Origin: Nocardioides daedukensis
GTDB lineage: Bacteria > Actinomycetota > Actinomycetes > Propionibacteriales > Nocardioidaceae
DNA length: 64,000 nucleotides
Reading direction: 5' to 3'
Assembly (NCBI RefSeq): GCF_013408415.1
Contig: NZ_JACCAA010000001.1
Coordinates: forward strand, 2,976,001-3,040,000
Both the position numbers and the translations under genes were made by a program. The notes under the pieces were generated by a model. That model had not been told where the DNA came from. It ran no database searches and saw only the letters and a program-made list of their open reading frames with translations. Shown piece after piece: positions 33,603-43,346 of this stretch. Position 1 is the stretch's first letter. Each line of letters starts with the position of its first letter.

Positions 33603-34448
33603 ATGTCGAGGAGCAGGCCCGGTGGCGGGGCGATCGTGACGGCGGCGGGCATCGCCGGAGCGGCGGGATTCGTGATCGGCTCACGGCACCTCCTCTCGCG
33701 CCAGGCAGCCAAGGCGCGCGCGGTGATCGGCAAGCCGCTCGGGGAACAGGCGCTGCAGGCCGACCGGGTCTACAAGAAGCGCTTCGGGTCCGAGGTGGAC
33801 CTGCTGATGCTCGGCGACTCGATCGCGGCAGGACTCGGCGCCGACCTGCCCAGTCACACCCTCGGTGCCCGGCTCGCGAAGTATGTCGCCAAGGCCACCG
33901 AGCGCTCGGTCCGGCTCAGGAGTGTTGCCGTCGTCGGCTCGGAGAGCAGCGCACTCGCCGGCCAGATCGAGTCCCTGCCGCCGTCGTACCGTCCCGACGT
34001 CGCGGTGGTGATCGTCGGCGGCAACGACGTCACCCACCGGATCCCGGTCGCCGACTCGGTCCGCCAGCTCACCGAGGCGATCGTGGCGCTGGCCGAGCGC
34101 GGCGCGGCCGTGGTGGTCGGCACCTGCCCGGACCTGGGCATGCTCCGCCCGGTGCCGCAGCCGTTGCGCGCACTGGGCTCACGAGCGTCGAGGCAGCTCG
34201 CGTCGGCGCAGCAGGCCGCGGCGCTGGAGCAGGGGGCGTACGCCGTCTCGCTGTCCACCGTGGTCGGTCCGTTCTTCATCACGAACCCGGACGAGATGTT
34301 CAGCCTGGACCGCTTCCATCCCTCGTCGACCGGCTACAAGCGCACGGCCAAGGCGATCCTGCCGTCGGTGCTCGTCGCGCTCGGTGTCACCGAGGAGTCC
34401 CCGTTGGGCCACCATGCGCCGGTGACTCCCCAACGACCTATCCAGTGA
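33603..34448 (+). CDS. SGNH/GDSL-family hydrolase, membrane-anchored
   Basis: 281 aa. An N-terminal hydrophobic stretch (about 10-26) is a signal anchor. Block I LLMLGDSIAAG has the nucleophile Ser, block III is VVGGNDVTH and block V is DRFHPSSTGY with the catalytic His. Substrate is unknown: such enzymes cleave esters, often of lipids or cell-wall polymers. ATG 33603 has AGGAGAGAGGG upstream. It is convergent with the regulator gene at 34473. Confidence 0.87.
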   Translation: MSRSRPGGGAIVTAAGIAGAAGFVIGSRHLLSRQAAKARAVIGKPLGEQALQADRVYKKRFGSEVDLLMLGDSIAAGLGADLPSHTLGARLAKYVAKATERSVRLRSVAVVGSESSALAGQIESLPPSYRPDVAVVIVGGNDVTHRIPVADSVRQLTEAIVALAERGAAVVVGTCPDLGMLRPVPQPLRALGSRASRQLASAQQAAALEQGAYAVSLSTVVGPFFITNPDEMFSLDRFHPSSTGYKRTAKAILPSVLVALGVTEESPLGHHAPVTPQRPIQ

Positions 34449-34472
34449 CCTGCCGGCGCTGTGGGGACGGGA

Positions 34473-35156
34473 TCACTCGGCAGTGGGCACCGGCAACGTG
34501 AGCAGGCAGGCACCCGGCTCGGCGAACGGGACCAGCTCGGTCCCGTTCGCCCGTACGCCGTGCTCGGCGTAGGCGCCCTCGATGATGCCCAGGTGCACTC
34601 CGCAGACCACCTCGGGATGCTGGTGTGCCGCCTCGAGCAGGGGGCAGCGGGTGAGGTGCAACAGGTCGGGAGTCTCCGCGTCGGCCTCCGGCGCGAAGCC
34701 GAGGTCGCCGAGCAGGCGCACCATCTCCTCCCGGGCGACGGCGCCGGAGGACTCGGTGGCTCCTCGGTCCCGGGCCAGACGTCGGCCCCAGGCGATCCCG
34801 GCCTCGGTGCCGGCGCGGGCGGGGTCGTCGCTGTTCGCGGCCAAGGAGGCAGCGAGCACGGAGGCGAGGGCGGCGTACTCGCCGGTGGCCGCCTCCTCGC
34901 CGGTCGTCTCGTAGAGCCAGGCCGGCCTGCCCCTGCCCGAGGGCAGTGCGCGATCGCGGCGGACCAGGCCGTCGGCGACGAGCGCGTCGAGGTGCTCGCG
35001 CACGGTGTTGGTGTGCAGGCCCGAGAGTCTCACGAGAGCCGCGAGAGTCGTCGGTTCGGGCTGGCCGCGCAGCTGCTCGAGGATGCCTCGTCGCGAGGGC
35101 GACATGGGGCGACGGGGGGAGCGGGGCCGAGGGCCGAGACGCCGATTATTTTCCAC
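34473..35156 (-). CDS. Winged-helix transcriptional regulator with conserved cysteines (SufR/ArsR-like)
   Basis: 227 aa. The N-terminal HTH is RGILEQLRGQPEPTTLAALVRLSGLHTNTVREHLDALVADGLV, read in pieces, with a wing RRDRALPSGRGRPAWLY. The C-terminal half has LTRCPLLEAAHQHPEVVCGVH and a later GACLLTLP, giving three Cys that could hold an Fe-S cluster as in SufR-type regulators. It is divergent from the hemerythrin gene that opens the nitrate locus, so it likely senses O2, NO or redox state (inference). GTG 35156 sits seven bases after TACACT (leaderless); ATG 35105 is an alternative. Confidence 0.8.
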   Translation of the reverse strand: MENNRRLGPRPRSPRRPMSPSRRGILEQLRGQPEPTTLAALVRLSGLHTNTVREHLDALVADGLVRRDRALPSGRGRPAWLYETTGEEAATGEYAALASVLAASLAANSDDPARAGTEAGIAWGRRLARDRGATESSGAVAREEMVRLLGDLGFAPEADAETPDLLHLTRCPLLEAAHQHPEVVCGVHLGIIEGAYAEHGVRANGTELVPFAEPGACLLTLPVPTAE

Positions 35157-35163
35157 GGACCTA

Positions 35164-35169
35164 AGTGTA
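35164..35169 (-). promoter_or_regulatory. -10 hexamer TACACT for the regulator (leaderless spacing)
   Basis: TACACT, TAGGTCC, then GTG 35156 on the minus strand. The 67-base divergent region also has an AT-rich stretch (TTAATAT near 35171) that may be the -10 of the hemerythrin gene. Confidence 0.5.
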
Positions 35170-35223
35170 GTTAATATGAGGCATCGACCGCCAGTCGGGC
35201 GGTCCGCATCGAAGGGAACGGCC

Positions 35224-36033
35224 ATGGAAAATCTGGTCCTGGCTTCAACGCAAGCGGATGCGAAGGCTGCCGAGCTGATCGTTCGACACCACGCCGAGAT
35301 GGACGCGACCCTCGGCCTCAAGACCGAGCTGGTCGCCACTGCCGCCCGCACCGCGGCGCACGACCCGGCCGAGGAGGCCCGGATCGGGTTGCACCGCTGG
35401 TGCCGCGACGTCCTGGTCCCGCACGCCATGGCCGCCGAGGCGACGCTGTGCCGCGCTGGCGGAGACCTCCCCGAAGGTCGGCTCCTGGTGGAGGCGATGG
35501 TGGTCGAGCACCGGATCATCGGTGACCTCGTCGAGACGATCGCCCAGTCGGACGACGCGATCGACACCGCGCTCGCCGCCTCGGCGCTGCGCCACCTGTT
35601 CACCGCGCACCTGACCAAGGTGAACGACCAGCTCGTCCCGCTCCTGGTGCGCGAGCCGAGCACGTCGTTGCGCGAGCTGCTCGACGAGCTCGAGGCGCGC
35701 TTCGCAGCGGCTGGCGAGAAGACCGAGAAGGACACCGATGACGGCTACGGTCACCCGGTGCACGCGCCCGGTGAGTGCGGCTGCGGCGAGCGCGACGTCT
35801 CCGCTCACCCCGAGCTCGACGCCCGTGCCGTGCCGCACGCGATCCGGCACGCGACGGTGTTCGGTGCCCTGGACGCGGTCCGGCCGGGCAGGTCGATGGT
35901 CCTGGTCGCGCCGCACGACCCGCTCCCCTTGCTGCGTCAACTCGAGGGTCGCCAGCCCGGAGTCTTCGAGGTGGACTACCTGCAACGAGGACCGGACGCC
36001 TGGCGGCTGCTTCTGACACGTCGGGACAGCTGA
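35224..36033 (+). CDS. Hemerythrin-like + DUF2249 protein
   Basis: 269 aa. The N-terminal about 165 residues are a four-helix hemerythrin-like domain with His/Glu pairs (VRHHAEMD, VPHAMAAE, VEHRIIGD, HLFTAHLTKVND). A linker with GECGCGERD leads to a DUF2249 domain (RHATVFGALDAVRPGRSMVLVAPHDPLPLL). Such fusions are common beside nitrate or NO metabolism genes in actinobacteria and are thought to bind O2 or NO through a di-iron site. ATG 35224 follows GAAGGGAACGG. Confidence 0.85.
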   Translation: MENLVLASTQADAKAAELIVRHHAEMDATLGLKTELVATAARTAAHDPAEEARIGLHRWCRDVLVPHAMAAEATLCRAGGDLPEGRLLVEAMVVEHRIIGDLVETIAQSDDAIDTALAASALRHLFTAHLTKVNDQLVPLLVREPSTSLRELLDELEARFAAAGEKTEKDTDDGYGHPVHAPGECGCGERDVSAHPELDARAVPHAIRHATVFGALDAVRPGRSMVLVAPHDPLPLLRQLEGRQPGVFEVDYLQRGPDAWRLLLTRRDS

Positions 36034-36101
36034 GTCCCTGCACGATCCCGACGACTGTGCCAATGTGGTGCCAGCAACACCGTGCCCGACCTGGAGGACC
36101 G

Positions 36102-37337
36102 ATGGCATTGAGCTCGACCAAGTTGCCGAACACTGAAGTTCGTGTGGGATCACCCATGCTGATGCTGATCCTGGCAACACTGGGTTTCGCGGTGAACTTC
36201 TGGGCCTGGGCACTGCTCAGCCCGTTGGGACCGAAATTCCGCGACACGGGTCAGGTCGGACAGCTCACGGAATCCGACGTCGCGCTGATGGTGGCCGTCC
36301 CGGTCCTGGTCGGTTCCATCGGCCGGATCTTCGTCGGGGCACTGACCGACAGGTATGGCGGGCGGGTGATGTTCCCGCTCGTCTCGCTGATCACGGTGCT
36401 TCCGGTGCTCTTCCTGGCGTTCTTCGCCCTTGACTCGTTCTCGCTGATCCTGGTCGGGGGCTTCTTCCTCGGCATCGGTGGGACCACCTTCGCGATCGGC
36501 GTACCGTTCGTGAACGCGTGGTTCCCCCCGGAGAAGCGGGGCATGGCCACCGGCGTCTTCGGGGCCGGGATGGGTGGCACCGCGATCAGTGCCCTCACCA
36601 CGGTGCAGATCTGGGACGGACTGGGACAGCGGGCGCCGTTCCTGATCACTGCGGCGATGCTGGCCGTCTATGCCGTGGTGGCCTGGTTGTTCATGCGCGA
36701 TGCCCCGGGACGGCAGGTGCCGACCACGAGCCTGGCTTCGCGGCTGAAGTCCAACGCGATGCTCCCGATCACTTGGCAGGCGGGCATCCTCTATGCGGTC
36801 TCCTTCGGCGGGTACGTCGCCTTCTCCGTCTATCTGCCGGCCTATCTGAAGACTGGACACGGTCTCGCGGCCTCCGACGCGAGCGCCCGGATGGCCGGCT
36901 TCGTCGTGGTCGCCGTGATCATGCGCACCGTCGGCGGCATCCTGTGCGACCGGTTCGACGCGATCCACGTCCTGGCCGTCTGCTTCGCACTCGTCACGGT
37001 GTGCGCCGCAGTCGCCGCCACCCATCCTCCACTCGACATCCGCGGCACCACGGCGTTCCTGCTGATGGCAGCAGCCCTCGGCGCCGGCAGCGGTGCGACC
37101 TTCGGCCTCATCGCCCAAGCCACCGATCCGGCCAAGGTCGGTGGAGTGACCGGCCTGGTCGGTGCCGCCGGTGGCCTGGGCGGGTTCGTGCCCCCGTTGT
37201 TGATGGGCTACATCTATGGCCGCACGGACTCCTATGCCATCGGGCTCTTCCTGCTCGCCGGCACGGCACTGCTCACTCTTGTCCTGACCATGACCGTCGT
37301 GAAGCGAACCAAGCAGGAGGCAGCAAGTGACCGCTGA
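36102..37337 (+). CDS. narK: Nitrate/nitrite transporter NarK
   Basis: 411 aa, MFS with about 12 segments. NNP-family marks: the substrate Arg region GSIGRIFVGALTDRYGGR, and the two glycine-rich nitrate signature stretches (FFLGIGGTTFAIGVPFVNAWFPPEKRG and GATFGLIAQATDPAKVGGVTGLVGAAGGLGG), read in pieces. It imports nitrate and/or exchanges nitrite for the NarGHI enzyme. ATG 36102 has GGAGGACCG upstream. Its end overlaps the narG GTG by 11 bases, so transporter and enzyme are coupled. Confidence 0.93.
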   Translation: MALSSTKLPNTEVRVGSPMLMLILATLGFAVNFWAWALLSPLGPKFRDTGQVGQLTESDVALMVAVPVLVGSIGRIFVGALTDRYGGRVMFPLVSLITVLPVLFLAFFALDSFSLILVGGFFLGIGGTTFAIGVPFVNAWFPPEKRGMATGVFGAGMGGTAISALTTVQIWDGLGQRAPFLITAAMLAVYAVVAWLFMRDAPGRQVPTTSLASRLKSNAMLPITWQAGILYAVSFGGYVAFSVYLPAYLKTGHGLAASDASARMAGFVVVAVIMRTVGGILCDRFDAIHVLAVCFALVTVCAAVAATHPPLDIRGTTAFLLMAAALGAGSGATFGLIAQATDPAKVGGVTGLVGAAGGLGGFVPPLLMGYIYGRTDSYAIGLFLLAGTALLTLVLTMTVVKRTKQEAASDR

Positions 37338-40300
37338 GCCCGGACTCGACGACGCCCTGACCAATGCACTGGTCGGAACGCGAAGATTCTTCACCAAGGG
37401 AAAGGTGAGCTCGGACCGGCGCACGCTGCAGCTGTCGGGTGGCCGTGACTCCGACAGCTTCTATCGTGATCGTTGGAGCCACGACAAGGTGGTCCGCTCG
37501 ACGCACGGTGTGAACTGCACGGGATCGTGTTCGTGGAAGGTCTACGTCAAGAACGGGATCATCACCTGGGAGACGCAGCAGACCGACTATCCCTCGACCG
37601 GTGCCGACCGTCCGGAGTACGAGCCCCGCGGTTGCCCGCGGGGTGCGGCCTTCTCCTGGTACACCTACTCACCGACCCGGGTCCGCTATCCCTATGTCCG
37701 CGGCACGCTTCTGCAGATGTTCCGTGAGGCCAAGTCACAGCACGGTGGTGACCCGGTCAAGGCGTGGGCGCACATCGTGGAGAACCCGCAGCGCGCCGCG
37801 GCCTACAAGAAGGCCCGTGGCAAGGGTGGACTGGTCCGCGCGAGCTGGGAGGAAGCGGTCGAGATCGTCGCCGCGGCCCACGTGCACACGATCAAGGAAT
37901 GGGGCCCGGACCGGGTCGCGGGCTTCTCGCCGATTCCCGCGATGTCCATGGTCTCCCACGCCTCGGGCGCGCGCTTCATGCACCTGATCGGTGGCTCGAT
38001 GCTGAGCTTCTACGACTGGTACGCCGACCTGCCGGTCGCCTCCCCGCAGGTCTTCGGCGACCAGACGGACGTGCCGGAGTCGGGGGACTGGTGGGACGCC
38101 GGCTACCTGGTGATGTGGGGTTCCAACGTCCCGGTCACCCGCACCCCCGACGCCCACTGGATGACCGAGGCCCGTTATCGCGGACAGAAGGTCGTCGCGG
38201 TCTCACCGGACTATGCCGACAACGTGAAGTTCGCCGATGACTGGCTGGCGGTGAACCCGGGCACCGATGCCGCGCTGGCACTGTCGATGGGCCACGTGAT
38301 CCTCAAGGAGTTCTTCCTCGAGCGACAGGTGCCCTACTTCACCGACTACGTGAAGAAGTACACCGACCTGCCGTTCCTGGTGAAGATCGAGGAAGGGCCC
38401 GACGGTGCACGGCCCGGCAAGTTCCTCACCGCCGAGGACCTGGTGGAGCAGTCCGGCCAGGAGAACGCAGCCTTCCGCACGGTCCTGCTCGACTCAGCGA
38501 CCGGTGAGCCGGTCGTGCCCAACGGTTCGCTGGGCCACCGCTACGGCCCGGACGGTGAGGGCAAGTGGAACCTCGACCTCGACGGCGTCGACCCGGCGTT
38601 GCGACTCGAGGGCGAGGGCACCGAACAAATCGAGGTCGAGTTGCCCCGATTCGGCGAGATCGACGGTACGCCGACCCACACGATGGCCACCGTGAACGCA
38701 CGGCGGGTCGGGGGCCACCTGGTCACCACCGTCTTCGAGATGATGATCGCCCAGTTCGCCGACTACACACCGGAGTGGCAGGAGTCGATCACCGGCGTGC
38801 CGGCCAAGGCTGCGGCCAGGGTGGGCCGCGAGTTCGCACAGAACGCAGAGGACTCCAAGGGTCGCTCGATGATCCTGATGGGCGCCGGGACCAACCACTG
38901 GTTCCACTCCGACACGATCTATCGCGCGTTCCTCACCCTCACCACGCTGACCGGTTGCCAGGGCGTCAACGGAGGTGGTTGGGCGCACTACGTGGGTCAG
39001 GAGAAGGTCCGTCCGCTCACCGGCTACAACCAGGTCGCCAACGCCCTGGACTGGAGCCGTCCGCCGCGCAACATGAACCAGACCGCCTACTGGTACCTGC
39101 ACACCGACCAGTTCCGCTACGACCAGTTCGGCGCGGACACGCTCTCGGCCACGACGGGCCAGGGCCAGCTGGCCGGACTCTCCACGGCCGACGTGATCGC
39201 GAAGACTGCCCGGATGGGCTGGTCGCCGTCGTTCCCGACCTTCGACCGCAACCCACTCGAGATCACCGATGAGGCCGAGGCCGCAGGCAAGGCGGTCGCC
39301 GACCACATCGTCTCCGAACTGAAGGAAGGTCGCCTCGGCTTCGCAGGGGAGGACCCAGATGCGCCGGAGAACTTCCCGCGGATCCTCTCGATCTGGCGTG
39401 CGAACCTGCTCGGCTCGTCCTCGAAGGGCAACGAATACTTCCTCAAGCACCTGCTCGGCACCGACTCCTCGGTGCGCGCCGAGGAGACGCCCGAGGCGGT
39501 GCGGCCGCGTGACGTGGTCTGGAAGGAGAAGGCGCCCGAGGGAAAGCTCGACCTGCTGCTGACACTCGACTTCCGGCAGACCTCCACCACACTCTTCTCC
39601 GACGTCGTGCTGCCCGCTGCCACTTGGTATGAGAAGCACGACCTGTCGACCACGGACATGCACCCGTTCGTGAACTCGTTCAACCCGGCGATCGCGCCGC
39701 CTTGGCAGACGCGCACCGACTGGGAGATCTGGAAGACGATCGCGGCGAAGTTCAGCGAGCTCGCGGCCGAGCGACTCGGCGTACGTCGTGACGTGGTGGC
39801 GGTGCCGCTCTCGCACGACACTCCCGACGCGATGGCCAACCCCCATGGGGTGGTCCGTGACTGGCGTGCGGGTGAGTGCGAGCCGGTGCCCGGCGTGACC
39901 ATGCCGAAGCTGGTCGAGGTGGAACGCGACTACGGCGCGATCTACTCCAAGATGACCTCGCTGGGTCCGTTGGCCAGCAAGCTCGGCGCCACCACCAAGG
40001 GAATCACCTTCGACCTGACCAAGCCCCTGGAATACCTTGCCCGCAAGAACGGTGCAGTGCGCAGCGGGCCGGGCGCCGGACGCCCGGCGCTGGTCAGCGA
40101 CGTACACATGTGCGAGGCGATCCTGGCGATGTCCGGCACCACCAACGGACACCTCGCCACGGAGGGTTTCAAGCAGCTCGAGAAGCGGGTCGGCAAGATG
40201 CTGCACGACCTCGCCGCCGAGCACGAGGGCAAGCAGGTCACCTTCGCCGACACCCAGGCGGCCCCGACTCCGGTGATCACCTCACCGGAGTGGTCCGGCT

Positions 40301-40977
40301 CCGAGTCGGGTGGGCGTCGCTACTCGCCGTTCACCGTCAACATCGAGCGGCTCAAGCCCTTCCACACGCTCACCGGGCGCCAGCACTTCTACCTCGACCA
40401 TGACTGGATGCTCGAGCTGGGCGAGGGACTCCCGGTCTATCGACCACCGTTGAACATGGCGGCGCTCTTCGACGAACCGACGATCGGTGACGTCTCCGAC
40501 GGCACCGGTCCGCGGGTCGAGGGGGTGACGGTGCGCTACCTGACCCCGCACAACAAGTGGTCGATCCACTCCGAGTACCAGGACAACCTGTTCATGCTCT
40601 CGCTTTCGCGTGGTGGGCAGAACATCTGGATGAGCGAGGCGGACGCCGCCAAGGTCGGGGTCAAGGACAACGACTGGATCGAGGCGGTCAACCGCAACGG
40701 TGTCGTGGCTGCCCGCGCCATCGTCTCCCACCGAATGCCGGAGGGCACCGTCTACATGCACCACGCACAGGACAGGTTGATCGACGTGCCGATCACCGAG
40801 ACGTCCGGCAAGCGTGGCGGCATCCACAACTCCCTGACCCGATTGTTGATCAAGCCCAGCCACCTGATCGGTGGCTACGCCCAATTGACGTGGGCGTTCA
40901 ACTACATCGGCCCGACCGGCAACCAGCGTGACGAGGTGACCGTGATCCGCAAGCGGTCGCAGGAGGTTCAGTACTGA
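37327..40977 (+). CDS. narG: Respiratory nitrate reductase alpha subunit
   Basis: 1216 aa, the full length of the Mo-bis-MGD subunit. The FS0 [4Fe-4S] ligands are His60, Cys64, Cys68 and Cys103 (STHGVNCTGSCSW ... RGCPRG), the unusual His-ligated cluster of true NarG. The Mo-ligand region is SFYDWYADLPVASPQ, with Asp234 as the likely Mo ligand. It reduces nitrate to nitrite on the cytoplasmic side in anaerobic respiration. No twin-arginine signal is present. The start is GTG 37327 inside narK; the stop overlaps the narH ATG. Confidence 0.97.
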   Translation: MTAEPGLDDALTNALVGTRRFFTKGKVSSDRRTLQLSGGRDSDSFYRDRWSHDKVVRSTHGVNCTGSCSWKVYVKNGIITWETQQTDYPSTGADRPEYEPRGCPRGAAFSWYTYSPTRVRYPYVRGTLLQMFREAKSQHGGDPVKAWAHIVENPQRAAAYKKARGKGGLVRASWEEAVEIVAAAHVHTIKEWGPDRVAGFSPIPAMSMVSHASGARFMHLIGGSMLSFYDWYADLPVASPQVFGDQTDVPESGDWWDAGYLVMWGSNVPVTRTPDAHWMTEARYRGQKVVAVSPDYADNVKFADDWLAVNPGTDAALALSMGHVILKEFFLERQVPYFTDYVKKYTDLPFLVKIEEGPDGARPGKFLTAEDLVEQSGQENAAFRTVLLDSATGEPVVPNGSLGHRYGPDGEGKWNLDLDGVDPALRLEGEGTEQIEVELPRFGEIDGTPTHTMATVNARRVGGHLVTTVFEMMIAQFADYTPEWQESITGVPAKAAARVGREFAQNAEDSKGRSMILMGAGTNHWFHSDTIYRAFLTLTTLTGCQGVNGGGWAHYVGQEKVRPLTGYNQVANALDWSRPPRNMNQTAYWYLHTDQFRYDQFGADTLSATTGQGQLAGLSTADVIAKTARMGWSPSFPTFDRNPLEITDEAEAAGKAVADHIVSELKEGRLGFAGEDPDAPENFPRILSIWRANLLGSSSKGNEYFLKHLLGTDSSVRAEETPEAVRPRDVVWKEKAPEGKLDLLLTLDFRQTSTTLFSDVVLPAATWYEKHDLSTTDMHPFVNSFNPAIAPPWQTRTDWEIWKTIAAKFSELAAERLGVRRDVVAVPLSHDTPDAMANPHGVVRDWRAGECEPVPGVTMPKLVEVERDYGAIYSKMTSLGPLASKLGATTKGITFDLTKPLEYLARKNGAVRSGPGAGRPALVSDVHMCEAILAMSGTTNGHLATEGFKQLEKRVGKMLHDLAAEHEGKQVTFADTQAAPTPVITSPEWSGSESGGRRYSPFTVNIERLKPFHTLTGRQHFYLDHDWMLELGEGLPVYRPPLNMAALFDEPTIGDVSDGTGPRVEGVTVRYLTPHNKWSIHSEYQDNLFMLSLSRGGQNIWMSEADAAKVGVKDNDWIEAVNRNGVVAARAIVSHRMPEGTVYMHHAQDRLIDVPITETSGKRGGIHNSLTRLLIKPSHLIGGYAQLTWAFNYIGPTGNQRDEVTVIRKRSQEVQY

Positions 40978-42656
40978 TGAAGGTCATGGCCCAGATGGCG
41001 ATGGTGATGAACCTCGACAAGTGCATCGGGTGTCACACCTGCTCGGTGACGTGCAAGCAGGCCTGGACGAACCGGGCCGGCACCGAATACGTGTGGTTCA
41101 ACAATGTCGAGACCCGGCCCGGCCAGGGCTACCCGCGGCGCTATGAGGACCAGGAGACCTGGAAGGGCGGCTGGAAGCTCAACAAGCGCGGCAAGCTCAC
41201 CCTCAAGGCAGGTGGCCGGACCAAGAAGCTCTTCACCATCTTCTCCAACCCGAAGATGCCCTCGATCGACGACTACTACGAGCCGTGGACCTATGACTAC
41301 GCCACGCTCACCGATGCCCCGGCCCAGGAGCACACCCCGGTAGCGCGGCCGCGGTCGCTGATCAGCGGCAAGACGATGAAGATCACCTGGTCGGCCAACT
41401 GGGACGACAACCTGGGTGGTTCGGAGGCGGTCTACGCCAACGACCCGATCCTGCAGAAGGAGAGCCTGGGCAAGGTGTCGAGTGAGGTGAAGCGCTCACT
41501 CGAGGACACGTTCATGTTCTACCTGCCGCGGATCTGTGAGCACTGCCTCAACCCCTCGTGCGCTGCCTCCTGCCCCAGCGGCGCGATCTACAAGCGCAGT
41601 GAGGACGGCATCGTCCTGGTCGACCAGGACAAGTGCCGCGGTTGGCGGATGTGCATCTCGGGCTGCCCCTACAAGAAGATCTACTTCAACCACCGCACCG
41701 GCAAGGCCGAGAAGTGCACGTTCTGCTACCCGCGGATCGAGGTCGGCCTGCCGACCGTCTGCTCGGAGACGTGCGTCGGCCGACTGCGCTACCTCGGCCT
41801 CGTGCTCTACGACGCGGACGCGGTGCTCGAGGCTGCCTCGACCGAGGACGACAAGGATCTCTACGAGGCGCAGCGCTCGGTCCTCCTCGACCCGAACGAC
41901 CCCGAGGTGATCAAGGCCGCCGAGCGCGACGGCATCCCGCACGACTGGATCGAGGCGGCCCAGAAGTCACCGATCCATGCGCTGATCAACGTGTTCAAGG
42001 TGGCGCTCCCGCTGCACCCGGAATATCGCACGATGCCGATGGTCTGGTACATCCCGCCGCTCTCCCCGGTCATCGACGTGGTCCGCGAGACCGGCGAGGA
42101 CGCGGAGGACGACACCAACCTGTTCGCCGCCATCGACGCGTTGCGGATCCCGGTCGAATACCTCGCCGAGCTCTTCACCGCGGGGGACACGGTGATCGTG
42201 GACCGGGTGCTCAAGAAGCTGGCCGCGATGCGCTCCTACATGCGAGACATCAACATGGGCCGCGAACCGAACGCCAGCATCCCCGAGGCCGTCGGCATGA
42301 CCGAGGAGGAGATGTATGACATGTATCGCCTCCTCGCGCTCGCAAAGTACGACGAGCGCTACGTCATCCCGGCCGCTCACGTCGAGCAGGCGCACTCCCT
42401 CGAGGAACTCGCCACCGAGTGCTCGCTCGACTTCGACGGGGGCCCCGGCATGGGCGGCTCCGGTCCGTTCGGTGAGGGCTCCGGCGGCCAGGTGGTGCCG
42501 GTGGCGGTGGAGAACTTCGCGGTCCTCCAGGCCCGCCAGACCAGTGACTCGGTCGCGGCGCCACCGGACAAGGGCAGCCGGGTCAACCTGCTCAACTGGG
42601 ACGGCAAGGGGGCGCCCGACGGGCTCTTCCCGCCACGCGAGGAGAACCAGCCATGA
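40977..42656 (+). CDS. narH: Respiratory nitrate reductase beta subunit
   Basis: 559 aa, Fe-S electron wire between NarI and NarG. The four ferredoxin-like Cys groups are intact: CIGCHTCSVTC (16-26), CEHCLNPSCAASC, CRGWRMCISGC, in which Trp replaces one Cys and marks the [3Fe-4S] site, and KCTFCYPR with CSETC. The C-terminal about 60 residues are Gly/Ser-rich and less conserved. Coupled to narG and narJ by overlaps (TGATG and ATGA). Confidence 0.97.
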   Translation: MKVMAQMAMVMNLDKCIGCHTCSVTCKQAWTNRAGTEYVWFNNVETRPGQGYPRRYEDQETWKGGWKLNKRGKLTLKAGGRTKKLFTIFSNPKMPSIDDYYEPWTYDYATLTDAPAQEHTPVARPRSLISGKTMKITWSANWDDNLGGSEAVYANDPILQKESLGKVSSEVKRSLEDTFMFYLPRICEHCLNPSCAASCPSGAIYKRSEDGIVLVDQDKCRGWRMCISGCPYKKIYFNHRTGKAEKCTFCYPRIEVGLPTVCSETCVGRLRYLGLVLYDADAVLEAASTEDDKDLYEAQRSVLLDPNDPEVIKAAERDGIPHDWIEAAQKSPIHALINVFKVALPLHPEYRTMPMVWYIPPLSPVIDVVRETGEDAEDDTNLFAAIDALRIPVEYLAELFTAGDTVIVDRVLKKLAAMRSYMRDINMGREPNASIPEAVGMTEEEMYDMYRLLALAKYDERYVIPAAHVEQAHSLEELATECSLDFDGGPGMGGSGPFGEGSGGQVVPVAVENFAVLQARQTSDSVAAPPDKGSRVNLLNWDGKGAPDGLFPPREENQP

Positions 42657-43345
42657 AGTTCTGGCGGCGCGACGCCCGCCTCGATGACGACGCGGTCCGG
42701 GCGACCTGGCAGTGCGTCTCGCTGCTGCTGGACTACCCGGCCGACGACATCGGGTCCGTCATGGAGGTGGTGCCCCGGTTGCCGGCGCGGTTGCGTGCTC
42801 CGCTCGAGGAGTTCCTCGCCCACCGTGCCGCCACCGGGCTGGAGGAGCTGCGCGCCGACTATGTCGAGACCTTCGACACCCGTCGCCGCGGGAACCTGTT
42901 CCTGACCTACTTCGTGCACGGGGACACCCGCCAGCGCGGCATGGCGCTGCTCCGGTTCCAGGAGACCTTCCAGGCCGCGGGCGTCGACCTCGATCCGGGC
43001 GAGCTGCCCGACCACCTGTGCGTGGTGCTGGAGTTCGCAGCCACGGTCGACCTCGAGTCCGGCCGGAACCTGCTGCTCGACCACCGGGCCGGCTTCGAGG
43101 TCCTCCGGCTCCACCTGCGCAACACCGGATCGCCGTGGGGTCCGCTGCTCGACGCGGTCGCCGAGACCCTGCCCCAACTGGCCGGGGACGAGCAGGACGC
43201 CGTACGCCGCCTGGTCGCCGCCGGGCCACCGAAGGAGGAGGTTGGCCTGACCCCCTATGGCACGCCTGCCTTCGACGCCAAGTTGATGGAGCGCACGGCT
43301 GCTGGAGCCGTCGACCTGCCGATGCCGACAGTGAGGGGAGCCTGA
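42653..43345 (+). CDS. narJ: Nitrate reductase molybdenum cofactor assembly chaperone
   Basis: 230 aa, TorD/NarJ-type all-helical chaperone that inserts the cofactor into NarG and is not part of the final enzyme. LLLDYPADD, YVETFDTRRRGNLFLTYF and HGDTRQRGMALLRFQE are the family patterns. The ATG overlaps the narH stop. Confidence 0.94.
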   Translation: MKFWRRDARLDDDAVRATWQCVSLLLDYPADDIGSVMEVVPRLPARLRAPLEEFLAHRAATGLEELRADYVETFDTRRRGNLFLTYFVHGDTRQRGMALLRFQETFQAAGVDLDPGELPDHLCVVLEFAATVDLESGRNLLLDHRAGFEVLRLHLRNTGSPWGPLLDAVAETLPQLAGDEQDAVRRLVAAGPPKEEVGLTPYGTPAFDAKLMERTAAGAVDLPMPTVRGA

Positions 43346-43346
43346 G

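Noticed and set aside
35775..36101. Upstream extension of narK inside the hemerythrin/DUF2249 gene
   Set aside because: Out-of-frame with a well-supported gene; ATG 36102 has a strong ribosome site.
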